DNA of 64,000 bases from Paenibacillus illinoisensis NBRC 15959 (lineage in GTDB: Bacteria > Bacillota > Bacilli > Paenibacillales > Paenibacillaceae), in assembly GCF_004000925.1 (NCBI RefSeq), contig NZ_BIME01000006.1, positions 248,001 to 312,000 of the forward strand. Direction: 5' to 3'. A program made the translations under genes and the position numbers. Each line of letters begins with the position of its first letter. Within the stretch, counting starts at the first letter, position 1. Below the pieces are notes generated by a model, which was not told the origin of the DNA, searched no databases, and saw only the letters and a list, made by a program, of their open reading frames with translations. Shown here in pieces: positions 34,838-43,616 of the stretch.

Positions 34838-36688
34838 GTGAGGTGCGTGTACCGGATGTGGTGGGATAACTTTTGTAAACGCTTTAAATTCAGGACGAAA
34901 CTAGTCTTGTTTTTGTCGGCTGCGACGGTATTCATCTCCGGAATGACAGGGCTGATCACATATCGCATCCATATTGCCCTATTCAATGAAGAAGTCAGTC
35001 GTCAGTATAGTCTTACAGCAGAACAGGTTCTGGCACGGCTGGATTCGCGGGTCAACGACATGTACAAGGTCACGGATTACATCACACTCAATCCTTCCGT
35101 GAAAAATGCCATTAAGGCACAGGCTGCAGGCATCTCGTCCTACGATCAGATGAAGCTTGAGGATGAACTGGATGATCAGTTGTACCAGGTAAGGCTGGAT
35201 GCACCGGAAATCATGGGACTTCGCATTTATGATCTGAAGGGAAATATATTTAATCTGGGTGCCTTTGCCGGCTCGTTTCAACAGATGAATCCTTCCTATT
35301 TGGCCGAGATGGTTCATAAGCTGGAAGGGACGGGCGGTGAATATGTGTGGAATCGTCTGGGTCCGGATGCTTTTCTGCAGGAAGAGCAGTCCAATTGGAT
35401 TTTGGCTGGACGATTAATGCGCTCGGTTGATTTGGAAACGTATGGAGTGATGTTGATTCTGTTTAACACCTCACTGTTTGAGTCGTATCTCAAGGACCTT
35501 CGATTGAACGAGGAGGTTGCTGTTGATCTGTTTGATGCGGAAGGGCAGCTGCTATATGCGTTTCATAATCCGGATATAGACTCAACACCGCTTACACAGC
35601 TAAACCTGGGGGCAACAGAAATCAGGGACGAGCAGGGATCGACTCATTTGTATACCAAACAAACCTCGGACAAGGCAGGCTTCACACTGGTAAGCAAAGT
35701 ATCGCTCGCACAGATTCAGAACAAGGGTAAGCTCATCCTGCAAGTCGCCGTGTTCTCTGCCGCAGCCAGCGTACTATGCTCCTGGTTCATCATCACTATC
35801 ATTAGCGGCAGATTGCTGCGTCCGCTGGCCAGTCTGGTCAATGCGATGAAAAGAGTCCGTGATGGCCAGTTCGATACAAGGGTCCGAATAGAGACGCGGG
35901 ACGAGCTGGGCTTCATCGGTGAACGGTTCAATGCGATGGCTTCCCGGATCGATACACTCATTCATGAGGTGTACGAGCGGGAACTCAGTGAAAAGGAAGC
36001 CGAGCTCAAAGCCATTCAGGCGCAGTTGAACCCTCATTTTCTATATAACACACTAAGCATGTTTTTCTGGAAGTTTTATATGCTGGGCGATGAGAAATCC
36101 GCTCGTCTCGTTACAGCCCTGTCTGAAATGCTGCAGTATACACTGGAACCCGTGCAGCGATTAACGACTCTCCAGGATGAGATGACGCAAATCGATCATT
36201 ATTTGCAAATCCAACAGGCCAGATATCAGGAAGCATTATCCGTAGAGATTTTAATTCCTGCGGAGTTGCTTCGCTGTCAGGTGATCCGATTGCTGCTTCA
36301 GCCTATCGTCGAGAATGTGTTTGTACATGCATTCTCAGACAAGAGGGACAATCGCCGTTTGCAGATTCGTGGTTTACAGCAACCAGGGCATGAGACGGAG
36401 AAGGAAACGGACATGCTCATTATTGAAATAGTCGATAACGGCTGCGGCATGGATGCAACGGTCATTGAACGAATAATGAAGCCAGTTCCACATGCGGAAG
36501 AGGAACGTCAGCATATCGGTATCCGAAGTGTACTCCGAAGAATCGAACTGATTCACGGGGAGCCTTATGGCATACAGATCGAGTCTGCTGTGGGTGAAGG
36601 GACGCTTGTACGCCTTCGTTTACCATATCAGATCGGAGTAGGAACCATGCCCGGGAATGCGGATGATAGAGAGGAGCAGGTGCTGTGA
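34838..36688 (+). CDS. Sensor histidine kinase (YesM type, HisKA_7TM-lacking, HAMP)
   Basis: A 616-residue membrane kinase: helices at about 22-44 and 290-312, a Cache-like extracellular domain between them, a HAMP domain (about 313-365, ending RDELGFIGERFNAM), the His_kinase motif QLNPHFLYNTL with the phospho-accepting His, and an ATPase domain with DNGCGMD and a GIRSVLRRI G2-type box. Start is GTG 34838 or ATG 34856. It overlaps the regulator gene by 4 bp. YesM/YesN pairs of this class govern plant-polysaccharide importers, here presumably the one at 37967-41551. Confidence 0.9.
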   Translation: MRCVYRMWWDNFCKRFKFRTKLVLFLSAATVFISGMTGLITYRIHIALFNEEVSRQYSLTAEQVLARLDSRVNDMYKVTDYITLNPSVKNAIKAQAAGISSYDQMKLEDELDDQLYQVRLDAPEIMGLRIYDLKGNIFNLGAFAGSFQQMNPSYLAEMVHKLEGTGGEYVWNRLGPDAFLQEEQSNWILAGRLMRSVDLETYGVMLILFNTSLFESYLKDLRLNEEVAVDLFDAEGQLLYAFHNPDIDSTPLTQLNLGATEIRDEQGSTHLYTKQTSDKAGFTLVSKVSLAQIQNKGKLILQVAVFSAAASVLCSWFIITIISGRLLRPLASLVNAMKRVRDGQFDTRVRIETRDELGFIGERFNAMASRIDTLIHEVYERELSEKEAELKAIQAQLNPHFLYNTLSMFFWKFYMLGDEKSARLVTALSEMLQYTLEPVQRLTTLQDEMTQIDHYLQIQQARYQEALSVEILIPAELLRCQVIRLLLQPIVENVFVHAFSDKRDNRRLQIRGLQQPGHETEKETDMLIIEIVDNGCGMDATVIERIMKPVPHAEEERQHIGIRSVLRRIELIHGEPYGIQIESAVGEGTLVRLRLPYQIGVGTMPGNADDREEQVL

Positions 36689-37761
36689 ATGGACGAATGC
36701 TTGTAGTCGATGATGAAACGCTATTCCGTCAGGGGTTAATTCATCTGGTTCGGAACAATCCTCTCGGATGGGAGGTTGTGGGAGAAGCTGCGGATGGAGA
36801 AGAAGCGATTCAGGCGGTGCATAGCTGTAAGCCTGATCTGATTATTACGGATATTAACATGCCTGTAATGGATGGTCTGGACTTGGCTGAGCGCATACAT
36901 GAGAGCGGGCGGGATATCATGATTATCATTTTGACAGGGTATCGTGAATTTGAATATGCACAGCGTGCCATCCGCTATGGGGCTATTGAATTTTTGCTCA
37001 AGCCGTTCTCCCTCGATGAAGCATGTAAGGTGCTGCGCAAGGCACATGAACGGTATCGCCGGAAGCAGTCGGACATCCGAATCAGGGAGCAGTACAACCA
37101 GGTGGACCGTACCGAGAGATGGCGCGAAGAACTGGCTTCAATGCTGCTCCATCAGCAATTTGAGGAGATGATCATTTGGGTGGAGGACCTACTGGAGGAA
37201 GCCGCCAGAATGCCACTGTCCCCATGCAAATCCGAAATCCATCTGCTTATAAAAGTCTTGACGGACATGCTCGCACAGCAGCTTCAGCCACAGGAGTCCG
37301 GGGGATTGGACGCATTCGGTCCAGATCCGCTTCTGTGGATCCACACCGTGCCCGAAGTCATTGCATGGGCTCGCTCGAAGAGTGAAGAGTGGATGGATAT
37401 TATGATGCGCCTGACCCGGGAACAGCAGGATCATCTAATCACACGTGTCATTCGGTATATTGAGATGAATTACGCCGGAAGCTGCACGCTGCAGGCCGCT
37501 GCTGTTCATGTGCATGTGACGCCAAACTACTTGAGTCATTTGTTCAAAAAGGAGACCGGACAGGGCTTCAGCCAGTATGTCAGCAAACGCCGGATCGAAA
37601 AAGCGAAGCTGCTGCTGCACAGCACCCGGCAGAGCATGGCCGATATAGCAGAACAGACAGGCTTCGATAACTCAAGCTATTTCACTACCGTATTCAAACA
37701 GGCGACTGGATTGTCTCCTCGCGAATATCGTAAGCAGGGAGCTGGAGATCACCACGAGTAG
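36685..37761 (+). CDS. Response regulator with AraC DNA-binding domain (YesN type)
   Basis: A 358-residue regulator starting at GTG overlapping the kinase stop. Receiver domain 1-122: acidic D9/D10, phospho-accepting D56 in IITDINMP, T84-like LTGYREFEYA, and K106 in FLLKPFS. The AraC domain occupies about 255-352, with VTPNYLSHLFKKETGQGF and MADIAEQTGFDNSSYFTTVFKQ. It is followed by a terminator, so the importer downstream is a separate unit and the likely target. Confidence 0.92.
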   Translation: MNGRMLVVDDETLFRQGLIHLVRNNPLGWEVVGEAADGEEAIQAVHSCKPDLIITDINMPVMDGLDLAERIHESGRDIMIIILTGYREFEYAQRAIRYGAIEFLLKPFSLDEACKVLRKAHERYRRKQSDIRIREQYNQVDRTERWREELASMLLHQQFEEMIIWVEDLLEEAARMPLSPCKSEIHLLIKVLTDMLAQQLQPQESGGLDAFGPDPLLWIHTVPEVIAWARSKSEEWMDIMMRLTREQQDHLITRVIRYIEMNYAGSCTLQAAAVHVHVTPNYLSHLFKKETGQGFSQYVSKRRIEKAKLLLHSTRQSMADIAEQTGFDNSSYFTTVFKQATGLSPREYRKQGAGDHHE

Positions 37762-37838
37762 CACCTGTTCTTTATGTGTTTTACAGCCAAGATCAGATCA
37801 TAAGGAATCTGTATGCATACAGCCCCGTTTCCTAGGAC

Positions 37839-37862
37839 AACCCCACCATGTGGGGTTATTTT
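37839..37862 (+). terminator. Terminator of the kinase-regulator operon
   Basis: AACCCCAC/GTGGGGTT perfect 8-bp stem with a CAT loop, followed by ATTTT. Confidence 0.8.
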
Positions 37863-37898
37863 GCGTAGAAATTTTAAAAAGGATCGTTAAATAACAAA

Positions 37899-37926
37899 TG
37901 TTTACGCTTACATTTTTATCTAAAAT
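37899..37926 (+). promoter_or_regulatory. cre-like site overlapping a candidate promoter of the second importer
   Basis: Bases 37899-37912 read TGTTTACGCTTACA; on the minus strand TGTAAGCGTAAACA, which differs from the CcpA operator consensus by one base. The same bases supply a possible -35 (TGTTTA, 37899-37904), 16 bases before a possible -10 (TAAAAT, 37921-37926), 41 bp before the ATG at 37967. Binding there would block transcription. Inferred from sequence only. Confidence 0.42.
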
Positions 37927-37966
37927 ACAGCTATAGCACATCAGCAGCAGAGAGGAGTGATGAAAT

Positions 37967-38941
37967 ATGAAGGGGGAGCTGGCCGCTGGAACACCGTCCG
38001 GAATACAACCACCAAATCATGAAATGAAGCATCGAATCAGGCAGCAGCGGCTGAGACGGTTCAAGACCAATATTCCGTTAATCCTGATGTTTATTCCGGT
38101 GATCCTGTTTTACCTGACCTTTCGTTATGCACCCATTGGAGGACTGGTCATGGCCTTCAAGGACTATAACTTCTATGACGGGCTCTGGCATAGTCCATGG
38201 GTAGGCTTTCAACATTTCCAGACGTTGTTCAGCGATCCGCGCACGGTGGAGATCATCCGTAACACTTTGTTCCTCAGTTTGTTAAGCATCATTGTAGGAT
38301 TTCCCATTCCGATTATCCTGGCCATTATGCTCAATGAAGTGAGAAACATGGCCTTCAAGCGGACGGTGCAGACCGTGGTCTACATGCCGCACTTCTTTTC
38401 CTGGGTCATTATTGCGATGATGATCATGACGGTTTTCTCTTTGGAGAACGGGATCGTAAACCGCTGGGTCGAGGCTTGGACAGGTGAACCTTACCCGTTT
38501 ATGTACAACAAGGGCTCCTGGATTGCGGTGTTCGTCGGATCAGGGATTTGGAAGGACATGGGCTTCAATGCCATCATTTTTCTGGCGGCATTAACGACCA
38601 TTGATCCGAGCCAGTACGAGGCTGCACAGATGGATGGGGCGAGCAAAATGCGTCAGATCTGGCATGTGACCCTTCCGGGCATACGCTCGACGATTATTCT
38701 TCTGCTCATTCTGTCGATGGGACGGGTGATGGAGGTTGGATTCGACCAGGTCTATATGCTCCAAAATTCCAATGTCAACGAGGTTGCTGATGTCATCAGT
38801 ACGTATATTTATCGCACGGGTCTGCAGGGAGCACAGTTCAGCCTGACGACAGCGATGGGATTGTTCGAATCCCTGGTGGCCTTTATTCTCATCTTTTGTG
38901 CAAACTACATTGCACGCCGATTCAACGAAGGTTTGTGGTAG
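37967..38941 (+). CDS. Sugar ABC transporter permease (LplB type)
   Basis: A 324-residue permease with six helices, a long hydrophilic N terminus and the EAA loop YEAAQMDGASKMRQIWHVTLP (about 222-242). It ends RRFNEGLW. ATG follows AGAGAGGAGTGATGAAAT. First gene of the importer operon; no ATPase gene is present, as usual for this class. Confidence 0.9.
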   Translation: MKGELAAGTPSGIQPPNHEMKHRIRQQRLRRFKTNIPLILMFIPVILFYLTFRYAPIGGLVMAFKDYNFYDGLWHSPWVGFQHFQTLFSDPRTVEIIRNTLFLSLLSIIVGFPIPIILAIMLNEVRNMAFKRTVQTVVYMPHFFSWVIIAMMIMTVFSLENGIVNRWVEAWTGEPYPFMYNKGSWIAVFVGSGIWKDMGFNAIIFLAALTTIDPSQYEAAQMDGASKMRQIWHVTLPGIRSTIILLLILSMGRVMEVGFDQVYMLQNSNVNEVADVISTYIYRTGLQGAQFSLTTAMGLFESLVAFILIFCANYIARRFNEGLW

Positions 38942-38955
38942 GGAGGGAGAACAGC

Positions 38956-39825
38956 ATGAGAAAAACCAGAGGAGAGAAAGTCTTTTATCTGATCAATTAT
39001 GTGTTGTTATCATTGGTTGCCATCAGCTGTATCCTGCCCCTTCTGAATATCATAGCTCTGTCGTTCAGTGATGCAAGAGCCGTCGTGTCCGGTAACGTGG
39101 GGTTGTGGCCAGTCGATTTCACCTGGTTTTCCTACCACAGCCTGATTACGGGGACGCCAATTTTGAATGCGTTCTGGAACAGTGTGGAGATTACGTTAAT
39201 CGGTACAGGGCTTAGCATGGCCGTGACCATCATGGCGGCTTATCCGCTGTCACGGAGGCATTTCTACCACCGTCGATTTTTTACGATGGCGATGGTGTTC
39301 ACGATGATTTTTAACGGGGGACTCATTCCGACGTACCTGGTAGTGCAAAACCTGGGGCTGGTGAACAGTTACGGTGCACTCTGGCTGCCTGGCTTGGTGA
39401 GCACGTATAACATGCTGATCATGCGCTCCTATTTTGAAAATCTGCCCGGGGAAGTAGACGAGGCGGCCCGCATCGACGGTTGTGGTGAGCTGGGACTGTT
39501 GTTTCGTATTGTGCTGCCGCTATCCAAACCATTGCTGGCGACCATTGCTCTCTTTTACGGCGTGGGGTACTGGAATTCGTTCATGAGCGTGATGATCTAC
39601 ATCAACGATACGTCCAAATACAACATGACTGTACTGGTCCAGAATATGATTATGTCCAATCTGAATGTACAGGACTTTACCGATCCAACGATGATTTCGA
39701 ATCTGACGCCGGAAGGTATCCGGGCAGCAGCAGTGATTGTCATGGTTATTCCCATTTTGGCGGTATATCCGTTCTTGCAGAAGTACTTTGTCAAAGGGGT
39801 TATGCTTGGCTCGATCAAAGGGTAA
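38956..39825 (+). CDS. Sugar ABC transporter permease (LplC type)
   Basis: A 289-residue permease begun at ATG 38956, 6 bases after GGGAGGGAGA; the upstream open frame would overlap the previous gene. Six helices, EAA loop with EAARIDGCGELGLLFRIVLPL, and terminal KGVMLGSIKG. It is the partner of the LplB-type permease whose stop is 14 bp upstream. Confidence 0.9.
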   Translation: MRKTRGEKVFYLINYVLLSLVAISCILPLLNIIALSFSDARAVVSGNVGLWPVDFTWFSYHSLITGTPILNAFWNSVEITLIGTGLSMAVTIMAAYPLSRRHFYHRRFFTMAMVFTMIFNGGLIPTYLVVQNLGLVNSYGALWLPGLVSTYNMLIMRSYFENLPGEVDEAARIDGCGELGLLFRIVLPLSKPLLATIALFYGVGYWNSFMSVMIYINDTSKYNMTVLVQNMIMSNLNVQDFTDPTMISNLTPEGIRAAAVIVMVIPILAVYPFLQKYFVKGVMLGSIKG

Positions 39826-39895
39826 AACAGGCAAACAGGATATCGGTCATATTACGTGGGTGTCATAATACAGGGAGAGAAAGAGGGTCTTATCT

Positions 39896-41551
39896 ATGGC
39901 GTTAACGATGAAGGCATGGGTGAAGTCGGGTCTCGTTCTGGGCTTGATCGGCGGATTACTGGCAGGCTGCACAGGAGGGGGCGGCAGTGAGCAGGCGGAA
40001 GGTGAAGGCAGCAGAGGGAATATCACCTCAACGATCTATGATCGGGGTGCGGTTCCGAGCGGTATGGGCACGATTGAAGATAATATGTGGTCCAAGTGGA
40101 TTAACGAGAACGGTCCGGCAAATGTCAAATATACGGCAGTTCCCCGATGGGAATCCCAATCCAAGTTAAACGTATTATTTGCTTCAGGCAGCGCGCCGGA
40201 TGTCATTTTTGAATTCGGTACGCCCATCCGCAATACCCTGTTTAATCAGAAACAGCTTATGCCGCTGGATGACTTGATCGAGAACTCCAGTGTGGAATAC
40301 AAAGCACTCATGGAGAAATATCCTCAGCTGAAGAAGGCCGGCATCAAAAGCGATGGCAAGTTGTACGAGGTCGGGCGCATGAACGAGGTGTTTCCGCTGA
40401 CGAGCTTTTTCATCCGGGAGGACTGGCTGAAGAAGCTGAATCTGGAGGTGCCGACGAACGAGGAAGAGATGCTGGCTGTTGCCAAAGCCTTCACGGAAAA
40501 TGACCCTGATGGAAACGGCGCGAATGATACATATGGCATCGGCGGGTTTCAATTCGGGGATACAGCGGGTCTGTTCCGCTATATGTTCAACGCCAACTGG
40601 GTCAATGTTGAGAATGGAGAGGTCGTTGTGGGTCCCAACCACATGAAGGAAGCGACTGCATTTAAACGCGCCTTGTTTGAAGCGGGCGTGGTGGATAAGG
40701 ACTTTCTGACCGATAAGGACGGTGCCAAGGCGAAGCAGGATTTCCTGAATGGCAAAATCGGTATGTATGCTGCCATGACTTCGGACTATACGGGTTTTGC
40801 GGCGAAAGAACTGGATACGTTGATGCAGAATGTTCCGGAAGCTAAACTAAAAGTTATCGCTCTGCCAACCACTTCGGTCGGACAGTACACGATGGTATGG
40901 AACAACCCGGTGCAGATGACGGCGGTCGTGAATGCACGCGCCAAAAATCCCGAAGCGGTCATGCAGTATATTGATTTTTTGACCAAAACAGAGTCTGGAC
41001 GAACCTTCAAAAATGGATTTGAAGGCACGCATTACACCCTGAATGAGCAAGGTTGTCCGCGCATCTCCGATCAGGAGAAATACAAGCAGGAGATCAGCTG
41101 GGCAGGAGACTATGCCATGATGTACAGCCGTCTGGAGGAAGGCAAATGCGGGTATACCGAAATGCTGTTCAGCGAGGAGATCCCATCCCAGAAGGAAGGG
41201 CTGCGCCTCTTCAAGGAAGCGCGAGAAGTGTACATGACGGATCTTCCGGTAGGAGAGGGCGTGACCCACTCGGAACATATGCCGCAGCTGCCGAAGGAGC
41301 TTCAGGTGAAGCTGACCAATGTAACGACAGCCATCAACGATATTTTCACCCGTTCCATCATCGGCGGCAGCAAATATACGGTTGAACAGGCCGCGGCAGA
41401 GGCTCAGCAGAAGTGGGATCAAGGCGGCGGACCGGAGATTGAAGCATGGTATAAGGACTGGTGGAGCAAGGGAAAGGATAATGTTCTGGTCTGGGACGAT
41501 TTCTATGAAATCTATGAACAGCAGCAGGCTGATTTCAAGAAGGCGGAGTGA
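39896..41551 (+). CDS. Extracellular sugar-binding lipoprotein (LplA type)
   Basis: A 551-residue lipoprotein, signal peptide ending LLAGC (C25), with Gly/Ser/Glu linker. Large family 1-type binding fold, with an EF-hand-like calcium loop DPDGNGAND (bases 40502-40528) at exactly the same distance from the start as in the binding protein at 21054. It is the ligand-capturing part of the importer under the YesM/YesN pair. No glycosidase gene is linked, so the ligand cannot be guessed. Confidence 0.9.
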   Translation: MALTMKAWVKSGLVLGLIGGLLAGCTGGGGSEQAEGEGSRGNITSTIYDRGAVPSGMGTIEDNMWSKWINENGPANVKYTAVPRWESQSKLNVLFASGSAPDVIFEFGTPIRNTLFNQKQLMPLDDLIENSSVEYKALMEKYPQLKKAGIKSDGKLYEVGRMNEVFPLTSFFIREDWLKKLNLEVPTNEEEMLAVAKAFTENDPDGNGANDTYGIGGFQFGDTAGLFRYMFNANWVNVENGEVVVGPNHMKEATAFKRALFEAGVVDKDFLTDKDGAKAKQDFLNGKIGMYAAMTSDYTGFAAKELDTLMQNVPEAKLKVIALPTTSVGQYTMVWNNPVQMTAVVNARAKNPEAVMQYIDFLTKTESGRTFKNGFEGTHYTLNEQGCPRISDQEKYKQEISWAGDYAMMYSRLEEGKCGYTEMLFSEEIPSQKEGLRLFKEAREVYMTDLPVGEGVTHSEHMPQLPKELQVKLTNVTTAINDIFTRSIIGGSKYTVEQAAAEAQQKWDQGGGPEIEAWYKDWWSKGKDNVLVWDDFYEIYEQQQADFKKAE

Positions 41552-41606
41552 AAGATTCCCCAGATCGGTTTCGGAGAAACCTGAATTTACTAACCAGTTG
41601 ATGAGA

Positions 41607-41636
41607 AAACCTGGGCCTGCTGCCCAGGTTTTTTTG
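41607..41636 (+). terminator. Terminator of the second importer operon
   Basis: AAACCTGGGC/GCCCAGGTTT perfect 10-bp stem with a CTGCT loop, followed by seven T. Confidence 0.85.
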
Positions 41637-41843
41637 TCCTGAATAGATAACCTCTCGCCCATTTCAGGTTAATAATGAAAAGGAATGAAGATATTAACGA
41701 TTTGATCGTGGAAAATGCGATATAATAATCGTATTGGGTACGTGAAATTTTACATAGAGTTTAAGAAAGAGACTAACGGAGCTGGCTGCGTAGACACAAA
41801 ATGAGTCACGGTAATCTAGCGCTCCGGTGCCGGAGGAATGGTA

Positions 41844-43616
41844 ATGATCAAGCTGTTGTACTACTTGAAGAAGTATCGGGTTGCCGCGATCGCAGCACTG
41901 GTCATGATGCTGATTGAGCTGGCGGTGGAACTGGCTCAGCCTTACCTGATCTCCAAAATCATTGACAACGGGATCCAGCAAGGTGATCTGTCCGTGGTTT
42001 GGTTGTGGGGCGGTGTGCTCGTAGGCAGTGCCGTTGTGGCGTTTGCTGCCGGGATTGCCAGTTCGTTTTTTGCATCACATGCGAGTCTGGGGTTCGGATA
42101 TGACCTGAGGGAGAAGCTGTATGACAAAGTGCAAGCGTTCTCTTACGCCGTATTTAACCGATTCGCCACGTCATCGCTGATTACCCGATTAACCGGGGAC
42201 GTGACCCAGGTGCAGGATACGGTATTCATGAGTCTGCGATTCATGACCCGTGTGCCGCTGGTGGTTATCGGAAGCATGATTATGGCCGTTATCGTGAATC
42301 CAAGGCTCGGGCTGCTGCTTGTGGTGATGGTGCCTGTACTGCTCGTATTTGTCGTTTGGATGATCAAAAAGGCCGCGCTGCTGTTCCGCAATGTGCAGCG
42401 CAGACTGGATGCCGTCAACGGTGTCATCCAGGAAAATCTGACAGGCATCCGGCTCATCCGTGTATTTGTTCGGATGGGCCATGAGATCGAGCGCTTTGCC
42501 GGATTCAGCGGCAAGCTGATGAAGGGTACGATCTCCGCGCTGCGCCTGACGGAAACCACAATGCCATTCATGCTGCTCATGATGAATGGCTGCATCATCG
42601 CCGTCCTCTGGTTCGGACGGCGTGACATCTCCACCGGCAGCGCAAGCGTTGGTGAAGTGGTCGCGGTCATCAATTATTTGCTTCGCACCATTGGGGCCAT
42701 GTCTGCCCTGTCCTGGATTCTGGTGACCTTCTCCCGAGCCAGTGCTTCGGCACAGCGGCTTAATGAGGTGTTTGATACGGAGGATGGTTCGGAGACTGTT
42801 CAGAATACAACTTCAGCACAAAATTCCGTGACTGGCGAGAAGGTTAAACGAGCTAACCCTGTTCAAGGTGCCGTTGAATTTCGGGGTGTAGGATTCAGCT
42901 ATCCGAACAGTGATATTACGGTTCTGGAGGATATTACGTTCTCCGCCAAACGAGGGGAGCGCATCGCCATCATGGGAGCGACAGGATCAGGTAAATCCTC
43001 ACTCGTACAGCTGATTCCAAGGTTGTATACCGAGGATCAGGGCAAGGTGTTCATTGATGGCAGAGATGCAGACCAACTGGCAATCCCTGCATTGCGGGGA
43101 GCAATCGGTTACGTGCCGCAGGAGGTGGTACTCTTCACGGGCTCTGTGCGGGATAACATTGCCTGGGGACGGGAGAACGCGACGCTGGAAGAGATCAAGG
43201 AAGCTGCGAAGCGCGCCCAGATTCACGACACGATTGAGAAGCTCCCGAACGGATATGATACGCAGCTGGGCCAGCGCGGGGTTAACTTGTCCGGTGGTCA
43301 GAAGCAGCGTTTGTCCATTGCACGCGCATTGATCAGACGTCCGAGTATTCTGATTTTGGATGACAGCACCAGTGCACTTGATGTGGCAACGGAAGCGAGG
43401 CTGCTGGATGCACTGGAAGAGCTATCTTGTACAACCTTTATCATCACCCAGAAAATCAGCTCAACGACCTCTGCGGATCTGATTCTGCTGCTGGACGATG
43501 GACGTCTGATTGGACAGGGTAAACACGAAGACCTGATGGATTCGTCCGAGCTGTATCGCTTAATCTATGGATCACAATACGGGGAGGGTACACCGCATGT
43601 TCAAAGCGTTCATTGA
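41844..43616 (+). CDS. ABC exporter half-transporter, degenerate NBD (heterodimer subunit 1)
   Basis: About 590 residues from ATG 41844, 6 bases after GGAGGA (the ATG at 41838 touches that site). Six-helix exporter domain followed by an ATPase domain: Walker A GATGSGKSS, signature LSGGQKQR, Walker B ILILDDS, H-loop region FIITQKI. The catalytic Glu after Walker B is Asp and the H-loop His is Gln, as in the degenerate subunit of heterodimeric exporters such as BmrC/LmrC/TM287. Such pairs export drugs or lipids. It overlaps the second subunit gene by 20 bp. Confidence 0.88.
   Translation: MIKLLYYLKKYRVAAIAALVMMLIELAVELAQPYLISKIIDNGIQQGDLSVVWLWGGVLVGSAVVAFAAGIASSFFASHASLGFGYDLREKLYDKVQAFSYAVFNRFATSSLITRLTGDVTQVQDTVFMSLRFMTRVPLVVIGSMIMAVIVNPRLGLLLVVMVPVLLVFVVWMIKKAALLFRNVQRRLDAVNGVIQENLTGIRLIRVFVRMGHEIERFAGFSGKLMKGTISALRLTETTMPFMLLMMNGCIIAVLWFGRRDISTGSASVGEVVAVINYLLRTIGAMSALSWILVTFSRASASAQRLNEVFDTEDGSETVQNTTSAQNSVTGEKVKRANPVQGAVEFRGVGFSYPNSDITVLEDITFSAKRGERIAIMGATGSGKSSLVQLIPRLYTEDQGKVFIDGRDADQLAIPALRGAIGYVPQEVVLFTGSVRDNIAWGRENATLEEIKEAAKRAQIHDTIEKLPNGYDTQLGQRGVNLSGGQKQRLSIARALIRRPSILILDDSTSALDVATEARLLDALEELSCTTFIITQKISSTTSADLILLLDDGRLIGQGKHEDLMDSSELYRLIYGSQYGEGTPHVQSVH

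Noticed and set aside
34874..34887. cre-like TGTAAACGCTTTAA near the start of the sensor kinase gene
   Set aside because: It lies within coding sequence for FCKRFK and deviates at the 3' end; likely coincidence, though intragenic cre sites do occur.
40847..41662. 271-residue minus-strand frame opposite the binding-protein gene at 39896
   Set aside because: It runs through a strong terminator and is antisense to a recognised lipoprotein.
43567..43596. Upstream ATG (43567) as start of exporter subunit 2
   Set aside because: It would lengthen the overlap with subunit 1 and lacks a ribosome site, while ATG 43597 has GGGGAGGG at a workable distance.
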